Assembly (NCBI RefSeq): GCF_019393635.1
Contig: NC_057864.1
Span: forward strand, 476,860,617-476,924,616
Direction of reading: 5' to 3'
Origin: Dromiciops gliroides
Lineage: Eukaryota > Chordata > Mammalia > Microbiotheria > Microbiotheriidae
DNA length: 64,000 nt
Below, piece by piece: positions 26,001 to 38,000 of the stretch (position 1 is its first letter; each line of letters begins with the position of its first letter). Under the pieces are notes generated by a model, which searched no databases, was not told where the DNA came from, and was given only the letters and a program-made list of their open reading frames with translations. Position numbers and translations under genes: made by a program.

Positions 26001-29000
26001 TTCAAATCCGGCCTCAGACACTTAACACTTACTAGCTGTGTGACCCTGGGCAAGTCACTTAACTCCAATTGCCTCACACACACACAAAAAAAAAATTGAA
26101 GTTCATGGACCCCTGGACTGGAAGAAGGAATCGTCGCCTCCCTCCCAATGCAGGGGCTGTTCTGTTTTTGTCTCTGCAGCCCTAAAGTCTAGTGCCATGC
26201 TCACCACAGGAGCTTAATAAATGCTCCCGAGTGAATGCATGAATGAGCTAATGCAAACCGAGGATGGTCTCAGAGGGGAAATGGCTTTGGAAGGTTGCAC
26301 AGCCAGACAGTGCCAGAGCCGGGCTTGGGCCCCGGGGGGTTCTGAGTGCCACCACCACTCTGATATGTGGCCTGCTTGTCTCTGATGTCTCCTACCCCAG
26401 AGAGTGGAGGAGTCCCTTGAAGACAGCAGTTGTGTCTGACATTTCTTTGGCATTTCCACACTTTCAGCATGTGGGAGATGCTGAATAGATGGAAGCTGGG
26501 GTTTGCCCAGAACATCTTCTGGGCATTGGGAGGAGCCCGCCTCAAATACCCCTAAGTCTTGGGCCTGGGCCCTGCTCATTGTAATGGTACCTCGCCAATG
26601 GCTGTGATCTTGCTGAGGCAGCTCCTCATCGCCGTGCTGTCTGCATTCTCAAGACAGTCCTCTTCCTTCAGCGTGGACAGATAGAGCAGGGCTTCCCTGC
26701 CGTATTCTTTACAGGCATCTGTTAGTGCTATGGATTCAAGGAAACACCATCTTTAGGAAGGGGGGCAAATTACCCTGAATGTGACCAGGCCCAAAGCTGA
26801 GTGGGCACCACCTGCCCTTCCCGGCCCAGCCAGTGGTACTTACTCTCTGCAGGCTCCAAGGATGTTGTGAGACAGGTGGCACTGCCCTGGAGGATGGTGT
26901 CACTAACCAAGTGAGCCAAGAGGGTCATGGATCTAGCCAGGCCACTGACATCTGGAACGCAAGTTCAGGGTGATCCACTGAACCCTTTCACCCCCTTGAA
27001 CACCCTCTGAGGCTTCTGCCCACGTCTCACCATTGGAGGAGTTCAGATACTGGTTTTGGGCCTCCTCCACTTGGTCGATGCATTTGGAAACAGAACTCGT
27101 CTTGAAAAGGAGGTGATCTGGAAGACAGAAGCCGGGGTAAGGGCATGGCCATGCCCTTATCCCAGGGCAGTCTCCCCTGAGAGTAAAGCCAAGTGACCTT
27201 TACCTCCCTTCACTCCCCAAACACCTAGAGCAGGGTGAGTGTCCCTCTGATGCCTTCAGATCCTGGGACCTTGAAGAGATTTCGAGCTATTAGTTCAACT
27301 CCCTTCATTTTACAGATAAGGGAACTGAGGCCCACAGAGGTGAAGTGACCTCCCCAAGGTCACACAGATAGGAAGCAGAGGTGGAATTTGAACCCAGGTC
27401 TTTCCACTGTAGCACACTACCTCTCTGGTAGTAGCAGTGAAGAGACAAATTGAAGAAAGGTTTTCTGATCCGAGTGGGGCTGGTGGGATTTAGGTGTATT
27501 GTCTTGTGCGGCTTCATTAGGCTCACCCCAAACACAGATTTTTGCCTCTTTCCCTACTGCCCACTGGATAAAAGCCAGACTCTTTTACGTAGCATCCCAT
27601 GCTTGGCTGTATTCCAGCCACCCCAGGTCGTGATGAAATCCTTCCCCTCACAATACAGACTTGGAGAGCTGGAAGGGGCCTCGGTCAGGGCCATCCTGTC
27701 CTCTCCACTTTAAACTACCTCACCAGTGCTCCTGCAGCCTCCCCCTGGGCCTCCAAGGAGGGGGGCCCTCTGGACTCTTGAAGCCCTCTGGTCAAGCCCC
27801 GCACACAGCTTTTTCATCCCCAGCTGGTATCTTTCTTGCCTTTGCCCAGGCCCTTCACTTCCACTCAGAACACTTCTTCCTCTCCCATAATAATAATATC
27901 ACCAATAACTAGCACTTACAGAATGCTTTGAGGTTTGCAAAGCGCTATGCATACATGTGACCTCATTGGGCCTCTCTTTGAGGTAGGGATCCTTATTATC
28001 CCCTTGTCACAGATAAGAGACCTAAGGCTAGGAGGCAGGTGTCTTATCCAGGGTCATATAGCTAGTAAGCACTTCAGGCCAGAGGGAAACAGGTTTTCCT
28101 GACTCCAAGACACACAGTGCCCTAGCCACCATGACACCTGGCTGCCTTCACTCTCATTCAAATCCCACTGAAGGGGGCAGCTAGATGGCACAGTGGTAAA
28201 GCACTGGCCCTGGATTCAGGAGTACCTGAGTTCAAATCCAGCCTCAGGCACTTGACACTTACTAGCTGTGTGACCCTGGGCGAGTCACTTAACCCTCATT
28301 GCCCTGCAAAAAACAAAACAAAAAACAAAACAAATCCCACTGAAAATTCATTTGGGGGGACAGCCACTCCCAATTGATCTCACCAGTTTACTTCTGTGTT
28401 TTGCTTTTTTTTTTTTGGCAAGGCAATTGGGGTTAAGTGACTTGCCTGGGGTCATACAGCTAGTAAGTGTTAAGTGTCTGAGGCTGGATTTGAACTCAGG
28501 TCCTCCTGACTCCAGGGCCAGTGCTCTATCTACTGTGCCACCTAGCTGCCCCTGTGTTTTGCATTTTGAAAAGCAAAACTCCCCAGCAAGACTCCTTGTA
28601 CCAAGAGACTGCTGATATCCCCCTCTCTGTCCCCCAGTACAAAGAATCTCGCTCATCCTCTCCTCCAGGAAGCCTCTCTGGCCCAGCCACACCTGCCTTG
28701 GGGTCATGCTACCACTTGGCACTCCCTTGGCATGGACACGTCCACTCTGTGTGAATTCTGAGATGCTCATCATGAAGAAACAGGAAAAGGGACCAGCCCT
28801 CTCAACCTGAACCCCAGCTTCCTTCCTCTTCCTTTGGGGTTCCTAGGTAATCGGATTCCTCTGTCTGGGTGGCTACCCTGGGGGGTTTCTGTCCTAGCCT
28901 GAGAAGGCCCAGTTTTGTGCACAGGCTTCCAGCAGTAGTGACTGAATCTCTTTCATTGGGATGGGAGCTCCCTGAGAACTGGACCCGCCTTGTGTACCTA

Positions 29001-32000
29001 AACAATGACCAGAACAGGTGTGCTGTCACCAGGCTGAGGGACGTCCTCAAGCTTGGGGAGAGCCTGTAACCGGGGCAGTGAAGCACCTGCAGAGCCGGCA
29101 CAGCCGATGAGGACGGGCTCCTCCAGCTGGCTCAGTGCGTCCCTCACCATCTTCTCAGCCTCTTGCCCGCTCTCCAGGAGAAATAACTTCCGCTGGTCCT
29201 TCGCAATCTGACGCACCGATTCCTGCCAGTCAATCAGAGACAGGATGTTGTGGACCCCGAGTGAGGGCCTGTGTCCCAAAGGGAGAGGACCATTGGAGCA
29301 CAGCACCATAGCCCTGGAAATGGGAAGCACCTCAGAAGCCATTGAATTGAGCCCCTTTATTTTACACATAAGGGAAACTGAGGCCCAGAGCAGTGGTGGC
29401 AAGATTTGGCTCCAGAGTCAATGTTTCTTCCCCCAGAGCACCAGTGCCTCCCTTTCCTCTGCTCTGCTTTGGTGCTATGCTGTTGGCTGGGCTAGAAAGT
29501 TCAGTGCCACCGAGGCTGAGGTCATGGAGCTGGTCCCTATGCACCTGGTGACTTCCACACAGAGAGAAAAACAAATCTCTGCTCTGCAAAAGGTCCCACT
29601 GAACGAGCTTCAGATCTCTGGACCACCAATCTCTAGCCACTGCACACGTGCCTCACTGATCATAAGAAAGGCTGGGAGGGTGTCTGGGCTAGGTGACTAC
29701 AACCCGTCCCCTCCTGCCAAGGATGGAACTCGAAGCACAACCGTGCCCTGTATGAGACGTGGCCTGGGATGGATGGGAGGTAGGTCAGGTCATTCACATG
29801 TGTCAGGCTGGCGGAGAGTCGGGGACGGGCCCACAGGAAAGGGCCTGGGGCTATGCCAGAGCCTTGGCCCTGTCCCCCTGCTCCCCTCATGCAGATCCCC
29901 CAATTCTGAGCTATGAGGTGGGCCCCACAGTGCTGCTTTCCCCACTTGCCTGCGCACTGGTTAACTCCGACTGTGTTCGCTCCAGTCGGTTCCGGAGGGA
30001 TGAGATCTCTTCAAACCTCTCGGATGCGATCTTCGCCAGGCTGGCGCGCTCCCTCTCTAGCCCTTCAACCTGCGTGTTCCACTTTGCCTCTGACTACAGA
30101 AGAAGCCACGTGGGCAGAGGGAAAACCTCAGCTGCCATTTACACAATGCTTTAAAACAATGTCTGTGATTTCATAGGTAAAGGGAAGCCCCACTGAGTGA
30201 CCCTCCCTGCAGTTGGAGACCAGCACTGAAGAGTCTTAGGGGAGCATGACCTGGGGCAACTAGAGGGGACATCAGAGCCGGGACTGAGGCCTGACTTCTT
30301 TTTCTTTTTTGGTGAAACAATTGGGGTTAAATGACTTGCCCAGGGTCACACAGCTAGTAAGTGTCAAGTGTCTGAGGTTGGATTTGAACTCAGGTTCTCC
30401 TGAATCCAGGGCCGGTGCCTTATCCACTGCGCCACCTAGCTGCCCGATGAGGCCTGACTTCTTCACTCAGAGCCTGGCTCTCCACCCACTCCACCCCTCC
30501 ACCTCTGCACAGAGCAAAGACCATTATCTCCATTTCACAGATCAGGAAACGGAGTCGCAGTGGTCTGAGGTGGGGAGGTTAAGCTGCTCCCTCTTGTAGG
30601 ACCCCAAATCTGCCCTCCTGGTCCAGGGCACAATAGGTTCTACTTCCTATAACCTGCTATTCCTGTTTCCTGAGGGCACCCAGAAGGGTAAGGTAGCCCA
30701 GGTGTGTGTGGGGGGGTGTGGCGGGCAGAAAGCCAACCCGAGGGGGGAATCCACCCAGTGGACAGAGAACCCCTGACTAGAGGACCTTCCTTTTGGGGCA
30801 CAGCGCCACGGGATTTTAGCCTTCAGTAAGAAGGGGGTAGTGTGGCTGATGGTTTAAATGTCTGACCCAGCTCCCTCAGAAAGGGGTCCTTATCACGGCC
30901 AGCAGGCTACAGCGCTTTTGGTTCCGCAAAGCACTTTACACAGACATCTTGTGGGTTCCTAACGTCAGCTCTGGAAGGAGGGCACCACCGTTATCATGTT
31001 ACATTTGAAAGACAGAGGCTGGGAGGGGAAGGGATCTGTCCGGGGTCACCCTGACTTCTCCCCTCTACCCCCTGGTGCCCAAGGACACAAGGGAAGACTG
31101 ATGCCCAGAGAGGAGCGTTCCTAATTTCCTCAGGGTAGGGAGCTTGTGGCAAGGACCTTCCTCTCCCAGTGTGGGTCAGTAAGTTCTTGGCCACTTCAGA
31201 GTCTTTGAAGGTGCCCTGGGGGGCACTGAGTGAGAGGGTCTTCCTGGCCTGGAGGCGGGCTCAGTTGACTGTGCTACACCACCCAAGAGAGGGGGGAGTC
31301 ACAAACATCTTATTGTTCTCTTTTGTTTTTACATCATCTCCCCTTCCCAGAGCATCCCTCTGCCCCCCATTGCCAGAGAGCCATCACTTGGAACAAATAA
31401 TTAAAACCAGAAAAAAACGTTTTGGCAGAGTTAACTGACATGACAAAATGCCTGATGTATGTAGTACTACATTCCCATAGGTTCCCCCAACCTCCCCCTG
31501 CCCCATGCTCACATCCCTAAATTGGGAGGTGATCTTTCTTGGGCTTGCCCTAAATCCCCCCCCCGGGGGGGGGAGGGAGGTGCACATGGGACGTGCTCTT
31601 TCCTTAATGCCCAACCCTTGGGTCAAGTGACCTCAGCTGTGGCTATGACAAACTAGGCCCCCCCCCCTCCCCCGTGAAGATGGTGCTTCTCCCATCACAG
31701 CAGCAGCTGCAGCCCCACCCCCACAATCAGCAGGGAAAGGCTCTGGGAGAGGAGGAAGGTGGAGGGAGGTCATGGTTACCTGGGCAGAGGTTTCCAGGGT
31801 GCCTTGGAGGGCTTGGAATTCATGTTTGCTGATGGACAGCTCTTGTTTCAAGGTCTCCAGGACCTCTGTCTGTTCTTGAGTCTGTAGGGCACAGCAAGAG
31901 GGTCCCAGAGTGAGTCATGGCAAAGCCCACCCTCTGCAGGGGGAGCTTGGGGGAAGATGGAATCCCCCCAGGTGTCCCATGTCCCTAGGGTGAGCCGGAC

Positions 32001-35000
32001 ACAACTGGGGGGGGGAATAGAGGGTGAGCCGGACACAGCTGGGGGGGGGAATAGAGGGTGAGCCGGACACAGCTGGGGGTGGGGGGCTTGGAATCAGGAG
32101 TGGCCTTATGCCCCATGCAGGGAGAACCTCCCATTTCCTCATGCCACACACCCAAGACCCCAGTGACCTTTCCACCAACACCCCTGGGACACTGAGCATG
32201 AGCATTCGGCCACCTTCCACTATCACTCCTATGGCCAACTGCCTCCTACCCCTGGGTTCTCTCCCTTCTCCCGGCTCTCTTCCCTCCTCATCCTTCCCAA
32301 CGCCCCCCATTGCCACTGGGCCTTCTGGACTCCTGTTCCAACGAGCTGACTTCCCTGACCCTCGCCCCTTCTGCTCCCTCACTTCCTCCACCCCCTGCCC
32401 TTGCTGCAATCTGGCTTCCCTTCGGCAAAACCACTGGCTGTATCTTCACTCACACCAGACAACACAGTGGTGGGGGGGGGGGAGGGGCCGGCCATTCCAG
32501 GCTCCCCGTGCTTGGATGGCTCAGTAGCCAAACCTCAAAGTGCTGAATAATTACTGTCATTACTAGGGGACTTGCGGGGCCACATCGGGGCTCCTTCCAA
32601 CTCTCTAACCATCCAGCTGCCCAGCCCCTTAACCCCCTGACCTTCCCTCCAATCTGGGTGCACACAGGAGAGTCATCCTCTGGAGCACACTGTGAGTGCT
32701 CCATCAGTCACACACTTCCTGCCTTTCTTTTTTTCTTTTTTCTTTTGCAGGGCAATGGGGGTTAAGTGACTTGCCCAGCATCACACAGCTAGTAAGGGTC
32801 AAGGGTCTGAAGCCAGATTTGAACTCAGGTCCTCCTGAATCCAGGGCCGGTGCTCTATCCACTGTGCCACCCAGCTGCCCCCAATCAGTCCCATACTTCT
32901 GCCCTCCTAGTCCCTGTATCCCCAGCGCTCTCTCAGATCACCTCCTCTATTCTGGCTGAACTTCCCTCCCTTCCCAATCTTGACCACTCAGCGAAATGAC
33001 TCCACTGCCCGCTGTCACCAGCTCTGGACCCTGCCCCCCATTTCCTGTGCCTCTCATCCTTTGCCAAACCCTTGTCCTGCATCACGTTCCCCCCGCCTTC
33101 TCCCACTCTACACTAGAGGGCGCTCTGTCAAACCAAGTTGTCCAACATGAATTGGCTTTCACTGCCCCATCTGTCCTTTCTTTCTTCCCAATGGGTTCTT
33201 TCTCTTGATCCCCACAAAAGCCGCTTCAAACCTTCGCTTGTCTCCTCAGCCTCCCCGCCACCATCACCTCACCCCCTCTCTCAGCTTTGCTGAGAAAACA
33301 GAAGCCATCCGCCACCTCTTCTTTCTTGTCTTCATCCCAACAGTCTGTCCCATTATTTCCCTTCCTGGTCTCCCATAATGTGGCAGCCCTTCCCCGTGCC
33401 AAGCCAGCCCCTCTACAGATGCCCTTGGTGTCCTCCCTTCTTCTCCCCCAGAATGTCCCTTCAGTCAGCCCCCCCCCCCACGCTCCCCTCCCCAGCTCTT
33501 CCTGGACTGTCTTCAAACATGCCCAAGTCTCCTCATCCTTATACAACCTTCGACAGATGACTTGGGTCCATCCCCGTGTAAGAAAATCACGGGCTTTGCC
33601 AACACCCAAAGGCCCCAGCTGGGACTGATTTGGACTGATTGGGTGGGTGAGACCGACTGACTTCGCTGATTAATGTGCTTGAAGCTGACTTGATTGAGAC
33701 CACACCTGCCTGACTGAAGAGGGCGTGTGCTCAGAGACTGTAGACTTTGACCTCAGCACGGGACCACCCTCAAGTCCAGTGAGTCAATGGACTTGAAGGC
33801 TACCAGCCAATTAGCTTGGAGCAGTGTGTAGGCACCACCAGTAGCTTCCGCTCTGGCAGGCACAGGGACTTCCTCTTTTTGGCCTGAGGTAGGCAAAGGC
33901 AGCTTTTTCTCCCCTCTCTCCCATACATCCTAGCTAGGCTTTGCTATCTTTCAGAGGCACGTGTTCTCTCTTTACTAATATCTAATATACTTTAATAAAT
34001 GCTTCATGAAGGGGCAGCTAAGTGGCGCAGTGGATAGAGCACCGGCCCTGGATTCAGGAGGACCTGAGTTCAAATTCAACCTCAGACACTTGACACTTAC
34101 TAGCTGTGTAACCCTGGGCAAGTCACTTAACCCACACTGCCCCGCAAAAAAAACCCAACAAAATCAAAACAAAACAAAAAAAAAACCAAAATAAATGCTT
34201 CATGACCCAAACTGGTACAGTAGCCTCTAATTTCTAAGTAACAAATATATTAGAAACCCCAGCTAATTTTCCCTACACTTGGGACAGTAATATAGGCAAC
34301 CACCACATTAAATGTTAAACATCACACCGGCCTCAGGCTCTCCCCTGAACTTTGGTGATGTATCACCCACTACCTGTCAGACATCTCAAACTCAACGCGC
34401 CCAAATAGAACTTAGTCTCTTTTGCCCAAACCTGCCCCTTTCCTGAAGTTCCCTATTTCAGTCGAGGCCCCACCAGTTTCTTAGGTTCATGATCTCCGTG
34501 TCACCCTCCACTCCTCATCCTCATGCCTCTACTGCCAAAGCTCACTCACCACCGTGTCTCTCGTACCCAACTCTTCCCTGCTCCCATGTCCCCACCTTGG
34601 TCCAGGCCCTCAGCATCCCTTGCCTAGACTACTGCGGCAGCCTCCTCCTTGGTGTCGGTGCCTCGGCTCTCTACTATACTCCAAGTTATTATCTCCATGG
34701 CTGCCAAAATGATGTTCCTCCGCCCAGACCTGACCAAGCCATGCCTCTACTCCTGTCCTGCCTCTGGGGTAAGATGGGAACCCTCTGTGCAGCCTCTAAA
34801 ACCCTCTGCCCCCTGGCTGCAGCCAGTCTCTCCAGGATGCTGCCGTCTGACCACACTGGCCTTCTGGGCGGGCCTCATGCACAGCACACCTTCTGCAGGA
34901 TACCCTTTCTCATCCTCCCAACTGCCTGAGCCCTCCCTTCCAACTGCCTGGGATTGATTACACTTATTCATTGATCTCCCCTGCTAGAGTGGGAGCCCCT

Positions 35001-38000
35001 GGGAAGAGGGAGTTTTCATCCTCTGTCATGTCTCTAGCACCTAGGACGCTGCCTGGCTCACTGGTGGCATGTAATAAATGCTTGCTGCGTGAATCATAGA
35101 GAAGTACACCTCAGACAAGGGGCAGCCTGCTCCAAAGCAAAGAGGTGGGAGATGGGAGAAGAGCCCCCAAGCTGGTGCGGCTGGAGCAGAGACGCAAGCA
35201 CAGGGATGGGAGATAGGAAAAGCAGACGGGAGCCAGGCCGCAGGGCCTTTCAATGCCGGGCTAAGGACTCTGGATCTTATCCTTCATTTCATGGTCTGGT
35301 GGATGGACAGAGGCTGGTGTAGGGGGGGGAAATGGAATGAGCTCTGTTTTGTACACATTGGGCTTAAGTCTTCCAGATGATGTTCAGGCAGAACTGGCCC
35401 ACGGGCAGCTGACTCCGACCCTTGGAGACCCCCCTTCCTCGGATCCCGTCCTCAGAACTCACCTTGCGCTGGGCCTGCTCATTCGAACGATGGAAAGTTT
35501 CCTCCAGCTCTTTCTTCTCTCGCTGCAAGTCGGCCTGAGCCTGTCTCATCACGGTCACCTGTTTGGCCACTTCGGCATTCTGTGGAGGACAAGGACCCCC
35601 ACAGCTCGCTGATGGATCCTTTAGGACCTTTTCCATGCCCTTCCTCCTCAAGTTCCTTCCCCTTGGGAACAGAGGAAGAGTCTGGCCGTGGAGCCTGGGG
35701 CAGGAAATCAGGCACAGGTTCACCCTAGAACCTTGGGGAGGAGGACTCCCCAGAAAACGCCATCTTCCTAAAAGACTCAGCTAACCATTATCAGAGGTAA
35801 CTCATTCACACAGGGCTTGCTTGGTGTCTAAGACAGTAATTAAGGGAGCTGGAAAGTTAGACTTCTGAGGGGCCTCAGCACAGAGGGAGGGAGTTCAGGC
35901 CCCCAGTCTATTCCTGCTCTTAGTGGGCAGCAACAATCAGGAGAAGCCTGGCAGCAGGACACAGTCTGGGCCATTCATGTGCCAAGCAGTTCAGAGGACC
36001 AGAGAGCGAGAGCTGGAAGGGACCAAGAAGCCAGGCTTCTAGCTCACCCTCCTTGCTTTACAGATCTGGAAACTGAGGCCCAGGGAAGGTCAGTGATGTG
36101 ACCAAGATCACATACTCAGTAAGGAGCGGGAGAAGGAATTTGAACCCAGATCCTCTGACTCCTGAGTCAGTGTGCACTTTCCACTGCCCCACACTGCCCC
36201 GGACTGAAAATGTCCCAGCACTGCTGTTTTGGGCCAGACTGGCCAGAATCCCAGAGGGAAGGGTCGATGTCCTGCCGGAAGCCCCAGGAGCTTTTCTCTA
36301 CTTTGGTTTTATGAGACAAGCCCTCTCAGAGAGCCAGGCCTGAGGGTCCATCTCAGCCGTGGCAGAGCAGGGCTGGATGACATACCTTCCGCAGCAGGTC
36401 AGCATGGTTCTGAACCAGCTCGGAGTACTTCTCCTTCAGCTTGCTGTAACGCTGTTCATTTGTCTGCGCTTTCTCTGTAAGGTGAAAGGCCATGGTGAGG
36501 ACCTGGGCTAGCTCAGGACCCCTCGCTCTCCTGAAGGAGGGAGGCGCCGGGACCCCTGGCATACAGACCGTCTTCTCACTCCATGTCCTGTCTGCCTCCC
36601 CCCAAGAGGCCTGCCTGTGACCCTCGTCCCCCCAGGCTGGTCACTGCCAGCCCAGGACCCCCTGCACTTGGCCAGGGTGTACAAGGCAAACTGGCAGACC
36701 ACCAGAAGGACCAGGGTTGTCCATCAATTCATTAACTGGGGATGAAAAATCAACGGAGTTTTCTTTAAAAAAATCTACCATCAGGGGCAGCTAGGTGGCG
36801 CAGTGGATAAAGCACCAGTCCTGGATTCAGGAGGACCTGAGTTCAAATTTGGCCTCAGATACTTTGACACTTACTAGTTGTGTGACCATAGGCAAGTCAC
36901 TTAATCCTCATTGCCCCACAAAAAAATAAAATAAAATAAAATAAAAATAAAAATCTACCATCATTTCTCCTGTGAAAATATACTTTGAATAGAAAGAATT
37001 ATAAGTGGGTATGGTGATTTTGCTTTGAAATGAGAGTTTTCATCTTCCTCTCTTTTCTCTGCCTCGTGCATATGCCCTTGCCTTCCAGGGAGCCCTTCTT
37101 TAATGTGGACTTACTGTGTGTGTATCTAGGGTGGGGGATGGGGTTTGCACCTGCTCTGTGGTCTCCTTTGTGTAGGGAACCTATGAGGATGCTCCTTCCC
37201 CCAAGGCAGTTACATTTCTGGTCTCAGATCGCCACCTGGGCTCCTGAGAGGGTCAGTGACTTGCCCACAATCACACCGCCAGAAGGGATCAGAGGCTTGG
37301 ACCCAGATCCTCCTGACTGAAGCTGGCTTACTATGTTCCAGGCCTTGGGTGCCTCTCTGTTTGTTTCTATGACATTTTTTTTTGCAGGGCAATGAAGGTT
37401 AAGTGACTTACCCAGGGTCACATAGCTAGTGTCAAGTGTCTGAGGCCAAATTTGAACTCAGGTCCTCCTGAATCCAGGGCCGGTACTTTATCCACTGTGC
37501 CACCTCGCTGCCCCTTGTTTCTATGACATTTTAAAAACCATTCTTTTGGTGTCTGCCTTATTGCCCACAATGTTGAGATGCCACCTCCCTGATGGTGGGG
37601 CTCTGGGCTTCCATTCTTCTTTTCTCTCCCTCCTCGGCCTTACCCCACGCTCAGACTGAATCTGAGCCCCCAAGTGTTCCCTGGGAATGGGCCCCATCCA
37701 GAGCCTCCCTGCCTGACTCTCCTCCTCCCTCCCGGGCCCGGCCCCTTGGTCTCTCGGTCTCTCACTCTCGATCTCCGTGAGACTCCGCTGGGCTTTCTCT
37801 GTGTCTTCCCTCCTTTTATTGAGCTCCTCCAGCTCAGCTCGGAGAAATTCACTTTCATCGACCGCCTGCTGCCGCAGGTGCTGCTGCTCAGCCAGCTCTG
37901 CCTCGAGCTCGCTGATCCGACCCTTCAGCTGCAGGAACGCCAGGTGTTTCTGGGAGAAGACCTCAGGCTGTGAGAATGGTAACCTTTACTTCTCTACTGT

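Noticed and set aside
29245..29916. 223-codon plus-strand frame
   Set aside because: Covers HIP1 intron 18 and the edge of exon 19 in antisense; no domain or splice support.
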